A DNA stretch of 14,939 nt, taken from NCBI GenBank assembly GCA_937872125.1, contig CALMNY010000191.1, positions 1-14,939 of the forward strand, written 5' to 3'. Position 1 is the first letter of the stretch; the number at the start of each line of letters is the position of its first letter. The position numbers and the translations under genes were made by a program. Below the pieces are notes generated by a model. It did not search any database. It was not told the DNA's origin and was given only the letters and a program-made list of their open reading frames with translations. Source of the DNA: an uncultured Candidatus Competibacteraceae bacterium (lineage in GTDB: Bacteria; Pseudomonadota; Gammaproteobacteria; Competibacterales; Competibacteraceae). Below, one piece after another: positions 8,086 through 14,939 of the stretch.

Positions 8086-8286
8086 TTAATCCTGATAGGT
8101 CCAGCCATCAGGAAAGTCGTGGCTGACCCCATGGACATCGTAGACGCAAAAATCCTGTTCGGGCAGATCGGGAAACAGCGCCTGAGCCTTGTCTTCCGCC
8201 TGTTGTTCAGTTTCGGCCAGGACAAGCGCGACGTTAAGCAGTTTATCGGAACTGGGGTCTTCCACCACGATGAGGTACGGTTTCAT
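8086..8286 (-). CDS. Small acidic protein of unknown function (66 aa)
   Basis: This is a 66-residue, acidic protein without membrane segment or signal peptide. It begins with a beta-like strand (MKPYLIVVED), has a central helix (LAETEQQAEDKAQALF) and ends DFPDGWTYQD. I do not recognise a family. AAGGGAG lies 5 bases before the ATG at 8286, a good ribosome binding site, which supports translation. It lies between the Nudix gene (89 bases upstream) and the coiled-coil gene (68 bases downstream), all on the minus strand, so an operon is possible. The fold pattern could be a small alpha/beta domain, but no role can be claimed. Confidence 0.7.
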   Translation of the reverse strand: MKPYLIVVEDPSSDKLLNVALVLAETEQQAEDKAQALFPDLPEQDFCVYDVHGVSHDFPDGWTYQD

Positions 8287-8375
8287 GGATACTCCCTTGC
8301 AGTTGGGGTTGAGTGTTGGCGATGGTGTTCTGGGTTAACGGCTAGTTCAGGCGGGCGCTGACCCGCACGGGCGAA

Positions 8376-8942
8376 TCATGTATAGCGTTGAATACGGAAC
8401 TGATGATCCGACTCGCGGATGATGTCGCCAACATGGAGGTTGAACACGCCGGTCGGGCGGTCGGTGAAATATTGGCGCAAGGTCTCCCGCACCACGGTAA
8501 AGGCCAGTTGCTCCCAGGGGATTTCCGCTTCGGCGAACAGCCCCACCTCCAGCGTTTCCTCGCCGGGGCTGGCGGCGCCATCCCGGAGTTGGCCACGAAA
8601 CATCAAGTACACCTGGCTGACGTGCAGCAGCGAGTATAAGCCGTACAGGGTTGGATTTTCGACTACGGCGTTGGCTTCCTCCAGTGCCTCGCGCACCGCT
8701 GCAGTGACCGCCGATTCGCCGTTCTCCATGAAGCCGGCGGGCAATGTCCACAAGCCGTAGCGTGGTTCGATAGCGCGCCGGCACAGCAGAATGCGGCCCT
8801 GCCATTCAGGAATGCAGCCGGCGACGATCTTCGGGTTCTGATAATGAATAACGTCGCAGGCATCGCAGACATGCCGGGGCAGGTTGTCGCCGGCGGGAAC
8901 GCGCAACGTCACCGGGGCGCCGCATTGGCTACAGAATTTCAT
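8376..8942 (-). CDS. Nudix hydrolase with N-terminal zinc ribbon
   Basis: This is a 188-residue protein. A zinc ribbon is formed by Cys4-Cys7 (FCSQCG) and Cys26-Cys29 (VCDACD), followed by the segment YQNPKIV that commonly leads into a Nudix domain. The Nudix box runs 70-92 (GFMENGE, then REALEEANA) with Gly70, Glu76, Arg84, Glu85, Glu88 and Glu89 in place. The last conserved Gly of the consensus is Asn91. Members hydrolyse nucleoside diphosphates linked to another group, using Mg2+; the substrate here is unknown. It is shorter than NudC (about 257), and I see no NudC-specific motif. The ATG at 8942 is chosen because it directly precedes the zinc ribbon and GGAAGGA lies upstream; the frame stays open for 39 more codons, which are not conserved-looking. 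A likely promoter lies about 30 bases upstream. Confidence 0.9.
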   Translation of the reverse strand: MKFCSQCGAPVTLRVPAGDNLPRHVCDACDVIHYQNPKIVAGCIPEWQGRILLCRRAIEPRYGLWTLPAGFMENGESAVTAAVREALEEANAVVENPTLYGLYSLLHVSQVYLMFRGQLRDGAASPGEETLEVGLFAEAEIPWEQLAFTVVRETLRQYFTDRPTGVFNLHVGDIIRESDHQFRIQRYT

Positions 8943-8971
8943 CGGGCGTGATCCTTCCGAATGGGTGCTTG

Positions 8972-8980
8972 ATTCTAGCA
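8972..8980 (-). promoter_or_regulatory. Extended -10 promoter for the Nudix gene
   Basis: On the minus strand the sequence is TGCTAGAAT, an exact extended -10 pattern (TGn followed by TAGAAT). It lies 30 bases before the Nudix ATG at 8942. No clear -35 box is visible at 16-18 bases further up. Confidence 0.55.
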
Positions 8981-9273
8981 GGAAATTATTTGACCATGCC
9001 TGCATGAACGGTAGATCGCTCGGCGCGGGTTCCACCGCTGCATGACTGCCCGTCCGCAAACGCCAGCACCGTTGGCGGCTGATTTTCGGCGGCGGATAGC
9101 GTCGGGTACGCGCCTGACTGTCGCTGGCCCGTCAACGGCCTGTATGAACGCGGTGCCCGCCAGCAACTGCGCAAGCGCGCTGCCAATCTGGTTCCTCCGG
9201 CGTTCAGTTAATCGCGCTGCTGGCGCTGTCCGACCAGGGCGCTCCCACCTATAAACTATGGGGTGGCCGGCGT

Positions 9274-9288
9274 GCTGGCCGGGCCAGC
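9274..9288. repeat. Palindrome upstream of the WbpL-type gene
   Basis: GCTGGCC-G-GGCCAGC is a perfect 7-base inverted repeat with a single central base, 52 bases before the ATG at 9341. It follows a TATAAA at 9250-9255. It could be an operator for a dimeric regulator or a leader hairpin. Confidence 0.45.
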
Positions 9289-9340
9289 CTCTACAAGAAC
9301 CCTCGAAGAACCGAAATAGAAAATTCAACATCGGTGCTAG

Positions 9341-10372
9341 ATGATTGTTTTTTACATAACATTACTTGTATTTATGACTACCCTGATCCTGACTTGTCGT
9401 CTGGCCCAATTAAACTCACGCTGGTCGATACTGGATCAACCCAACCCACGTTCTCTGCACCAGCAACCGACGCCTCGTACCGGCGGACTCGCGGTCTTGG
9501 CGGGCGGGCTGATAGGCAGTGTGCTGACTGGCCTGGTGGTCGCGCCAGTCGCCGGCTCCACCCTGGCGCTTTTGCTGCCAGGCCTCGTTCCGCTGGCCAC
9601 GCTGTCCTTTCTCGATGACCGCCATGGCGTTCCGGTCAAATGGCGGGTTCTGGCCCATGGCTGGGCCGCCGTCAGTTTGCTGATCGCTGAATTCGCTCCC
9701 GATTCTCTTGAACTGCCCGGTCTCGCCGGGACGATTCCCGCCTGGACGGCCCTCCTCCTGACTTTCCTGTTCATTGTCTGGATGATCAATCTCTACAACT
9801 TTATGGACGGGATGGACGGCTTCGCCGGCGGCATGGCGCTGATCGGGTTCTCAACCCTGGCCTGGCTGGGACAGGCGAATACTGGATTCGCCGCCTTCTG
9901 CCTGAGCGTGGCGGCGGCCAGCGCAGGGTTTCTGGTCCATAACTTCCCGCCGGCCAAAATTTTCCTCGGCGACGTCGGTTCCACGACGCTGGGTTTCCTG
10001 GCGGCGGCGTGCAGCCTGGGGGGAAGCCGGGCGGGGCTGTTCCCGCTCTGGACCGCGTTACTGATATTTTCGCCGTTCATCGTGGACGCCACCGTGACCT
10101 TGCTGCGTCGTCTATGGCATGGCGAGAAAATTTGGGAAGCACACCGGACCCATTATTACCAGCGGCTGGTGTTGCTCGGCTGGGGACACCGCCGAACGGT
10201 GCTGGTCGAGTACACCCTGATGGCGGCTTGCGCAGGATCGGCCCTGTTGGCGGTGCGCCTGCCGCCCGCCGGGCAGCTCATGCTGGCCTTGGGCTGGATC
10301 GTGATCTATGGCCTGTTGCTGTGGGGAGTCGGTCGGCTGGAGCGGCGGCGTGCTACAGTATCCGCCCCGTGA
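9341..10372 (+). CDS. wbpL: WecA/WbpL-type polyprenyl-phosphate sugar-1-P transferase
   Basis: This is a 343-residue inner-membrane protein with about ten hydrophobic segments, of the MraY/WecA superfamily. It transfers an N-acetylhexosamine-1-phosphate from a UDP-sugar to undecaprenyl phosphate and so starts an O-antigen or exopolysaccharide unit. Conserved acidic residues are seen: Asp92-Asp93 (LDDRHG), Asp156 and Asp159 (NFMDGMDGFAGG) and Asp211 (FLGDVGSTTLGF). A HRTHYYQRL loop (from His268) corresponds to the basic cytoplasmic loop thought to set sugar specificity. The ATG at 9341 opens a good first membrane helix, though the ribosome binding site is weak. It overlaps the next gene by 4 bases (GTGA). 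The close pairing with a WbpM-type gene, as in Pseudomonas aeruginosa, points to a WbpL-like enzyme; the exact sugar is not known. Confidence 0.9.
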   Translation: MIVFYITLLVFMTTLILTCRLAQLNSRWSILDQPNPRSLHQQPTPRTGGLAVLAGGLIGSVLTGLVVAPVAGSTLALLLPGLVPLATLSFLDDRHGVPVKWRVLAHGWAAVSLLIAEFAPDSLELPGLAGTIPAWTALLLTFLFIVWMINLYNFMDGMDGFAGGMALIGFSTLAWLGQANTGFAAFCLSVAAASAGFLVHNFPPAKIFLGDVGSTTLGFLAAACSLGGSRAGLFPLWTALLIFSPFIVDATVTLLRRLWHGEKIWEAHRTHYYQRLVLLGWGHRRTVLVEYTLMAACAGSALLAVRLPPAGQLMLALGWIVIYGLLLWGVGRLERRRATVSAP

Positions 10373-12342
10373 AGCTCGAATCTCTGCTCAATCTGCCCAC
10401 TCCGGTTCGCCGCGCTCTGTTGATCGCGGGCGATATGCTCGCCGTACTGGTTGCGGTCTGGGCGTCGTTCGCCATTCGCGTGGGTGAGTGGTGGCCAGAC
10501 CTGTTGCCGGACGTGGCGTGGCTGTTCCCTCTGGCGGTGGTCATTGTCATCCCCACCTTCGCCGCGGTCGGCTTATACCGGCCTATCCTGCGCTACGCCG
10601 ACGAAAGCCTGCTCTACACCATCCTGTTCGGCGCCAGCGCTGGCGTACTGTTGATGATGGCGGTGTGGGTGCTGGCGGGCGATGGCTTGTGGCTGCGCTC
10701 ATTCTGGCTGATCTGCTGGCTGGTACTGATGGCGCTGGTGGGCGGAGGCCGGTTGTTGCTGCGCCGCTTTTTGCGACGGCGGTTTCGCCGGGCGGCGGTG
10801 CGCACCCCGGCCATCATCTATGGCGCGGGTGAGGCCGGCGCGCAACTGGTCAACGCTTTGCGCTACAGCGCCGAATTCGAACCGGTCGTGTTTGTAGATG
10901 ACAACCCTCAATTGTGGGGCAGCATCGTCTGGGGCCTCAAGGTCCGGGCGCCGACCAAGTTGCCGCGCCTGATCTCCAAACACCAGGCGCAACTGATCCT
11001 GCTGGCCCTGCCCTCGACGCCGCATCGCCGCCGCCGGGAAATTCTGGAGTCGCTGGCGGGTTTGCCGGTGCGGGTCATGGACTTGCCCACCCTGGCGGAA
11101 TTGACCAGCGGCGCCCGGCGCATTGATGAATTCCGTGAGATTGATGTGGCGGACATTCTTGGCCGCGATTCGATTCAGCCCAACGCCGCATTGTTGCAGG
11201 CACGGGTGAGCGGCAAGGTGGTGATGGTCACCGGCGCAGGCGGTTCAATCGGCGCCGAACTGTGCCGGCAAATCCTGCCGTTGCAGCCGCGTCGACTAGT
11301 ACTGTTCGAACGCTCTGAATACGCCTTGTACGCTATCGAACAGGAACTGCACGCCATGCTGACCAATATGGCGCAGTCTCACTCTCCTGGCTCTGATTCC
11401 ACCTCCATGCCGGGCGAAGGTGGCGTCGAGCTGATTCCGCTGCTGGGTTCGGTGGCGCATCGCCGGCGGTTGCAAGCAGCCATGGAGCAGTTCGAGGTGC
11501 AGACGGTCTATCACGCCGCCGCCTACAAGCATGTGCCGATTGTCGAGCACAACCCGATCGAGGGCGTGCAGAACAATGTATTTGGCACCTGGCGCGCCGC
11601 CGAGGCCGCCATCGCCGCCGGGGTCGAAACCTTCGTGCTGGTGTCCACCGACAAGGCAGTGCGGCCGACCAGCGTTATGGGCGCGACTAAACGGCTGGCG
11701 GAATTGATCCTTCAGGGGCTGGCGGGCGAGGGTGTGGCCACTTGCCTGTGCATGGTGCGATTCGGCAACGTGCTGGATTCCTCCGGGTCGGTGGCGCCGC
11801 TGTTTCGCGCGCAAATCCGCCAGGGTGGCCCGGTGACGGTGACTCATCCCGACGTGGAGCGTTATTTCATGACCATCCCGGAAGCGGCGCAACTGGTGAT
11901 CCAGGCCAGCGCCCTGGCCCAGGGCGGCGAGGTGTTTCTGCTGGACATGGGTGAACCGGTGCGAATTTTCGATCTGGCCCGACGCATGATCCATCTGTCC
12001 GGCTTGACGGTGCGCGACGACGAGCATCCCGACGGCGACCTCGAAATCCAGTTTACCGGCTTGCGCAGCGGCGAGAAGTTGCGGGAGGAACTGTTGATCG
12101 GAACCAATGACCTGCCGACTGAGCATCCGATGATCCGGCGTGCCCGCGAGCAGTCGCTGCCTTGGCCAACGGTGCAGGATTGTCTTGAGCGGTTGGCGGC
12201 CGCCTCGCGGAATTTCGATTATCCGGCGGTGCGGGCCATTCTGCGGGAAGCGGTGGCAGAGTATCAGCCGGAGAATGGCATCGAGGACTGGGTGTGGCAG
12301 GCAGGCAAGGCCGACGCAGTGACGCTGCCCGGGAGAGTCTGA
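10369..12342 (+). CDS. wbpM: WbpM-type UDP-GlcNAc C4,C6-dehydratase, membrane-bound
   Basis: This is a 657-residue protein close to WbpM in length (665) and layout. Four membrane helices lie in about 16-130, a first Rossmann domain starts at IIYGAGEAG (149-157), and a catalytic short-chain dehydrogenase domain starts at VTGAGGSIG (287-295). In the catalytic domain STDKAVRPTSVMGATK (426-441) has Met437 where most relatives have Tyr, followed by Lys441. This S-M-K form is known for WbpM. The enzyme should convert UDP-GlcNAc to the 4-keto-6-deoxy sugar used for QuiNAc or FucNAc. The GTG at 10369 overlaps the upstream stop as GTGA, so translation is probably coupled; no separate ribosome binding site is visible. 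The frame is open further upstream, but that part lies inside the previous gene. It ends 12 bases from the convergent ypjD stop. Confidence 0.94.
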   Translation: MKLESLLNLPTPVRRALLIAGDMLAVLVAVWASFAIRVGEWWPDLLPDVAWLFPLAVVIVIPTFAAVGLYRPILRYADESLLYTILFGASAGVLLMMAVWVLAGDGLWLRSFWLICWLVLMALVGGGRLLLRRFLRRRFRRAAVRTPAIIYGAGEAGAQLVNALRYSAEFEPVVFVDDNPQLWGSIVWGLKVRAPTKLPRLISKHQAQLILLALPSTPHRRRREILESLAGLPVRVMDLPTLAELTSGARRIDEFREIDVADILGRDSIQPNAALLQARVSGKVVMVTGAGGSIGAELCRQILPLQPRRLVLFERSEYALYAIEQELHAMLTNMAQSHSPGSDSTSMPGEGGVELIPLLGSVAHRRRLQAAMEQFEVQTVYHAAAYKHVPIVEHNPIEGVQNNVFGTWRAAEAAIAAGVETFVLVSTDKAVRPTSVMGATKRLAELILQGLAGEGVATCLCMVRFGNVLDSSGSVAPLFRAQIRQGGPVTVTHPDVERYFMTIPEAAQLVIQASALAQGGEVFLLDMGEPVRIFDLARRMIHLSGLTVRDDEHPDGDLEIQFTGLRSGEKLREELLIGTNDLPTEHPMIRRAREQSLPWPTVQDCLERLAAASRNFDYPAVRAILREAVAEYQPENGIEDWVWQAGKADAVTLPGRV

Positions 12343-12354
12343 AAACCAAGGCGA

Positions 12355-13167
12355 TCAATACCGCCCCAACATCAGTTCCAGCACCAGCTTGCTGCCGAAA
12401 TAGGCCAGCGCCAGAAAAACGAAACCGCTCAGGGTCCAGCGGATGGCGGTGCGCCCGCGCCAGCCGAAGCGCCAGCGGCCCCACAGCAGCACCCCGAACA
12501 CGCCCCAGGCAATGAACGACAGCGTCGCCTTGTGCACCAGATGCTGGGCGAACAGGTCATGCAGGAAAAACAGGTCGCTGACCAAGGTAATGCTGAGCAG
12601 GATAAAACCGGCGCCGATCATCTGGAACAGCAGCGATTCCATCGTGGTCAGGGGCGGAATGCCACGCAGGAAGCCGCCTGGCTGCCGGTGGCGCAAGCGG
12701 TAATCCTGAATGGCCAGCAGCACCGCCTGAACCGCCGCCAGCGCCAGCAGCGCATAGGCGAGAATAGCGATCAGGATATGCAGTTCCAGCGGCCACCGGC
12801 CAGCATCGGCGACGATACGCTCGGAAGGAAACAACAACCCCAAAACCAGCATCAGCGCATCGAATGGCAACACCACGATGCCGAGATTCTCGACCGGGCG
12901 GACCATGGCCGCCGCCAGCAACACCACGCCGATCAGCCAGCCGGTGAAGGACAGGGCGTTAAAGAAGCCCAGATTGAGGCCGGGGGGCTGAAACACGGTC
13001 TGCGCCAGAATCATGGCGTGCAGCAGCGCCGCACCCCAACCCAGCGCCAGCGGGCCACCCTTGGCACTGGCCGCGCCGGCGCTGGCGCGGGCCAGCCGCA
13101 TGGCCAGCCCGCCGCTAGCGAGCAGATAGAGCAGGACAGCCAGGCCGCCGATCACCGCGTTCATCAT
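12355..13167 (-). CDS. ypjD: YpjD, CcmC/CcsA-type inner-membrane protein
   Basis: This is a 270-residue protein with about eight hydrophobic helices, of the cytochrome c assembly (CcmC/CcsA/HemX-like) family. Conserved His residues are His50 (LLHAMIL), His130 (LELHILIAILAY), and His209 and His212 in FAQHLVHKATLSFIAW; family relatives use such His residues to bind or handle haem. The CcsA-type tryptophan-rich WGxxWxWD motif is not evident, so a direct cytochrome c assembly role is uncertain. E. coli ypjD also lies next to, and divergent from, ffh, and the same order here supports the name. Three start codons stand in a row (GTG 13170, ATG 13167, ATG 13164); GGAAC at 13171-13175 is a weak ribosome binding site fitting either ATG, so the start is uncertain by one or two codons. 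Confidence 0.88.
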   Translation of the reverse strand: MMNAVIGGLAVLLYLLASGGLAMRLARASAGAASAKGGPLALGWGAALLHAMILAQTVFQPPGLNLGFFNALSFTGWLIGVVLLAAAMVRPVENLGIVVLPFDALMLVLGLLFPSERIVADAGRWPLELHILIAILAYALLALAAVQAVLLAIQDYRLRHRQPGGFLRGIPPLTTMESLLFQMIGAGFILLSITLVSDLFFLHDLFAQHLVHKATLSFIAWGVFGVLLWGRWRFGWRGRTAIRWTLSGFVFLALAYFGSKLVLELMLGRY

Positions 13168-13268
13168 CACGTTCCGCGAATGGTTTTTCTTCTAGCAATC
13201 ATGGCATGGAATGCGGCCGGCTTGAAGCGGGTTTGTCACCCCATTCGCGGCAATGCGCCGGATACCCC

Positions 13269-13274
13269 TATAAT
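13269..13274 (+). promoter_or_regulatory. -10 box of the likely ffh promoter
   Basis: TATAAT is a perfect -10 hexamer, 39 bases before the ffh ATG at 13314. No matching -35 box lies 16-18 bases upstream; TTGTCA (13233-13238) is 30 bases away, which is too far. Confidence 0.5.
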
Positions 13275-13313
13275 CTCGGCCCACTCCGATTGCAGCAGTG
13301 AAGGTTAATGCCC

Positions 13314-14684
13314 ATGTTCGAAAATCTCAGCGAGCGCCTGTTGCGCACCGTCAAGAATCTGCGCGGTCAGGGCCGCCTGACCGAGGACAACATCAAGGAC
13401 GCTTTGCGCGAGGTGCGCATGGCGCTGCTGGAAGCAGACGTGGCGCTGCCGGTGGTGCGGGACTTCATCGCCCGGGTGCGGGAGCGGGCGGTCGGCCAGG
13501 AGGTTTTGCTCAGTCTGACGCCGGGTCAGGTGCTGATCAAGATCGTCAATGAGGAACTGATCCGGACCATGGGCGAGGCCAACGCGGAATTGAACTTGCG
13601 GGTTCAGCCGCCGGCGGTGGTGCTCATGGCGGGCTTGCAGGGTTCCGGCAAGACCACCAGCGTCGCGAAGCTGGCCCGCTGGCTAAAGGAGCGTCAGCAC
13701 AAGAAAGTGATGGTGACAAGCTGCGACGTATACCGGCCCGCCGCCATCGAGCAGTTGCGCAAGCTGGCCGGCGAGGTCGGCGTGGAGTTTTTCCCCAGCG
13801 AGTCCGGGCAGGAACCGGAAGCCATCGCCCGCCAGGCGCTGGATCACGCCCGCCGCCACGGCGTGGAGGTGCTGATCGCGGACACCGCTGGCCGGCTGCA
13901 CGTAGATCAGGACATGATGGCGGAAATCCAGCGGCTGCACGCCGCGCTCGATCCGGTCGAGACATTGTTCGTGGTGGACAGCATGACCGGCCAGGACGCC
14001 GCCAACACCGCACAGGCGTTCAACACCGCCCTGCCGCTGACCGGGGTGGTGCTGACCAAGACCGACGGCGACGCTCGCGGCGGCGCGGCGCTGTCCATCC
14101 GCCAGATCACCGGCAAGCCGATCAAGTTCCTGGGCGTGGGCGAGAAAACCGCCGCGCTGGAGCCGTTTTTCCCTGACCGGGTGGTGTCCCGCATTCTTGG
14201 CATGGGCGATGTGCTGAGCCTGGTCGAGGAGATGGAGCAGAAAGTTGACAAGGAAAAGGCGCTCAAGCTGGCGAAGAAGGTCCAGAAGGGCAAAGGCTTC
14301 GACCTGGAGGATTTCCGCGAGCAGATGGAGCAGATGATGAAGATGGGCGGCATCGCCAGCCTGCTGGACAAGATGCCGGGCTTTAATGCAGCAGCGGGAC
14401 CGCTCAAGGATCAGGCGGCCGACAAGGAGGTCAAGCGGCTGATCGCCATCATCAACTCGATGACCCCGCAGGAGCGCCAGTTTCCCGACATTATCAAAGG
14501 CTCGCGCAAGCGCCGCATCGCCGCCGGTTCTGGCAATCAGATTCAGGATGTGAACCGGTTGCTCAAGCAGTTCGATCAGGCCCAGCGGATGATGAAGAAG
14601 ATGAAGGGCGGCGGCATGATGAAGATGTTGCGCGGCTTGCAGGGCAAGCTGCCGCCGGGCGCGTTGCCGCCGTTCAAACTATAA
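13314..14684 (+). CDS. ffh: Ffh, signal recognition particle GTPase
   Basis: This is a 456-residue protein very close to E. coli Ffh (453). It binds 4.5S RNA and nascent signal sequences and delivers ribosomes to FtsY at the membrane. The helical N domain covers about residues 1-90 and is followed by the GTPase domain with P-loop GLQGSGKTT (107-115), DTAGRLH (190-196) and TKTDGDARGG (248-257). The methionine-rich M domain carries SRKRRIAAGSG for RNA binding and an MMKKMKGGGMMKM tail. ATG codons at 13308 and 13314 are both in frame; 13314 is preferred because the protein then starts MFENLSERL as Ffh does and AAGG (13301-13304) is 9 bases away instead of 3. A terminator follows the gene, and rpsP is downstream as in E. 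coli. Confidence 0.98.
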   Translation: MFENLSERLLRTVKNLRGQGRLTEDNIKDALREVRMALLEADVALPVVRDFIARVRERAVGQEVLLSLTPGQVLIKIVNEELIRTMGEANAELNLRVQPPAVVLMAGLQGSGKTTSVAKLARWLKERQHKKVMVTSCDVYRPAAIEQLRKLAGEVGVEFFPSESGQEPEAIARQALDHARRHGVEVLIADTAGRLHVDQDMMAEIQRLHAALDPVETLFVVDSMTGQDAANTAQAFNTALPLTGVVLTKTDGDARGGAALSIRQITGKPIKFLGVGEKTAALEPFFPDRVVSRILGMGDVLSLVEEMEQKVDKEKALKLAKKVQKGKGFDLEDFREQMEQMMKMGGIASLLDKMPGFNAAAGPLKDQAADKEVKRLIAIINSMTPQERQFPDIIKGSRKRRIAAGSGNQIQDVNRLLKQFDQAQRMMKKMKGGGMMKMLRGLQGKLPPGALPPFKL

Positions 14685-14708
14685 GCGGGCTTAACAGTTG
14701 TTTTAAAT

Positions 14709-14723
14709 CCCCGAAAGTTCGGG
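14709..14723. repeat. Small hairpin between ffh and rpsP
   Basis: CCCGA (14710-14714) pairs with TCGGG (14719-14723) around AAGT; the pairing can also close as CCCGAA/TTCGGG. There is no T-run, so it is not a terminator by itself. It lies 25 bases after the ffh stop and 20 bases before the main terminator. Confidence 0.4.
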
Positions 14724-14742
14724 TAACATTCTTTGTTTCCTT

Positions 14743-14769
14743 AAGCCGCCCCGGACAGGGTGGCTTTTT
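14743..14769 (+). terminator. Intrinsic terminator after ffh
   Basis: AAGCCGCCC (14743-14751) pairs with GGGTGGCTT (14758-14766) over nine positions with one G-T pair and a 6-base loop (CGGACA). The T-run extends to 14769. This is a standard Rho-independent terminator. It lies only 33 bases before the rpsP start. Confidence 0.85.
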
Positions 14770-14802
14770 CTTGTCCGAATTCGCAAGAGGTATTCGCAGC
14801 GC

Positions 14803-14939
14803 ATGGTTACCATCCGCCTGTCTCGCGGCGGCGCCAAGAAGCGCCCCTTCTACACCGTGGTCGTGACCGACAGCCGCAACCGGCGCGACGGCCGCTACAT
14901 CGAACGCATCGGTTTCTTCAATCCCATCGCCAGCGGTCA
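14803..14939 (+). CDS. rpsP: Ribosomal protein S16, N-terminal part (cut by window end)
   Basis: The first 45 residues of small-subunit protein S16 are visible, starting [17 protein letters not shown] with [14 protein letters not shown] further on, which is diagnostic. S16 binds 16S rRNA and is needed for 30S assembly. The full protein is about 80-90 residues, so roughly half is present. AAGAGG (14785-14790) is 12 bases before the ATG, rather far for a ribosome binding site. In related bacteria the gene heads the operon rpsP-rimM-trmD-rplS, which should continue to the right. The terminator at 14743-14769 stands between ffh and this gene. Confidence 0.97.
   Translation, partial: MVTIRLSRGGAKKRPFYTVVVTDSRNRRDGRYIERIGFFNPIASG

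Larger units (their letters stand above)
8943..9340. other. 398-base divergent intergenic region, no convincing gene
   Basis: The region separates the Nudix gene (minus) from the glycosyl-1-phosphate transferase gene (plus). Open frames on both strands are short and have no family resemblance or good ribosome binding site. One frame (9083-9211, ending at TAA 9209-9211) gives a protein-like tail, NGLYERGARQQLRKRAANL, below an in-frame TGA at 9080; it may be a gene remnant. It also holds the Nudix promoter, a palindrome at 9274-9288 and a TATAAA at 9250-9255 that could be part of a promoter for the rightward genes. Confidence 0.5.

Noticed and set aside
8351..8366. GCGGG-CGCTGA-CCCGC hairpin after the Nudix stop
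   Set aside because: The stem is only five pairs and no T-run follows on the minus strand, so a terminator call is not supported.
9042..9254. Forward open frame of 70 codons in the same gap
   Set aside because: There is no Shine-Dalgarno sequence, the composition is Ala/Arg-rich, and no motif is present.
8975..9331. Minus-strand open frame of 118 codons in the gap before the wbpL-type gene
   Set aside because: It has no family resemblance or good ribosome binding site and would cover the Nudix promoter.
10009..10368. Upstream in-frame extension of the wbpM-type gene
   Set aside because: It lies inside the wbpL-type gene in another frame, and the GTGA overlap at 10369 gives the normal WbpM N-terminus.
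11296..12126. Minus-strand open frame of 276 codons opposite wbpM
   Set aside because: It is antisense to the dehydratase domain, is His/Gln-rich and has no motif.
13233..13238. TTGTCA as the -35 box of ffh
   Set aside because: The spacing to TATAAT is 30 bases, too long for a sigma-70 promoter.
12532..13308. Forward open frame of 258 codons opposite ypjD
   Set aside because: The Gln/His-rich, low-complexity composition is that of an antisense frame; the minus strand encodes a clear membrane protein.

Overview
The window looks like chromosomal DNA of a GC-rich gammaproteobacterium. The Ffh protein closely resembles the enterobacterial one. The right end has the arrangement ypjD (divergent) - ffh - rpsP that is usual in this class, and a wbpL/wbpM-type pair recalls Pseudomonas O-antigen loci. 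No rRNA, tRNA, CRISPR array or intact insertion sequence was seen. The genus cannot be fixed from the sequence; this is inference from gene content.

Left part (74-4716, + strand): an AT-rich DUF488 gene is followed by the tightly packed iron-sulfur assembly genes sufC, sufD, sufS, sufU and sufT. SufS and SufU mobilise sulfur from cysteine, SufC and SufD form part of the SufBCD scaffold, and SufT helps maturation or delivery. sufB is not in the window; if present it should lie left of position 1 or elsewhere. Next come serC (4879-5958) and serA (6028-7191), two enzymes of the phosphorylated serine pathway. That pathway leads to cysteine, the sulfur donor for SufS. A repeat-like hairpin lies between serC and serA.

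Middle part (7244-8942, - strand): a coiled-coil protein of unknown function, a 66-residue unknown protein and a zinc-ribbon Nudix hydrolase form a possible reverse-strand operon. A 398-base region without a convincing gene (8943-9340) separates them from the next pair. That pair is a WecA/WbpL-type polyprenyl-phosphate sugar-1-phosphate transferase overlapped by a WbpM-type UDP-GlcNAc 4,6-dehydratase, suggesting the start of O-antigen or exopolysaccharide repeat-unit synthesis.

Right part: ypjD (- strand) converges on the dehydratase gene. ffh (SRP GTPase) and the start of rpsP (ribosomal protein S16, cut by the window edge) close the window. A strong intrinsic terminator lies between ffh and rpsP.

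Most of the window is ordinary housekeeping DNA and I found no clear new system. The items most worth a second look are the compositionally foreign, mosaic DUF488 gene in front of sufC, the SerA-like enzyme without the usual catalytic Glu, the unknown coiled-coil/small-protein pair, and the terminator placed inside the likely rpsP leader.
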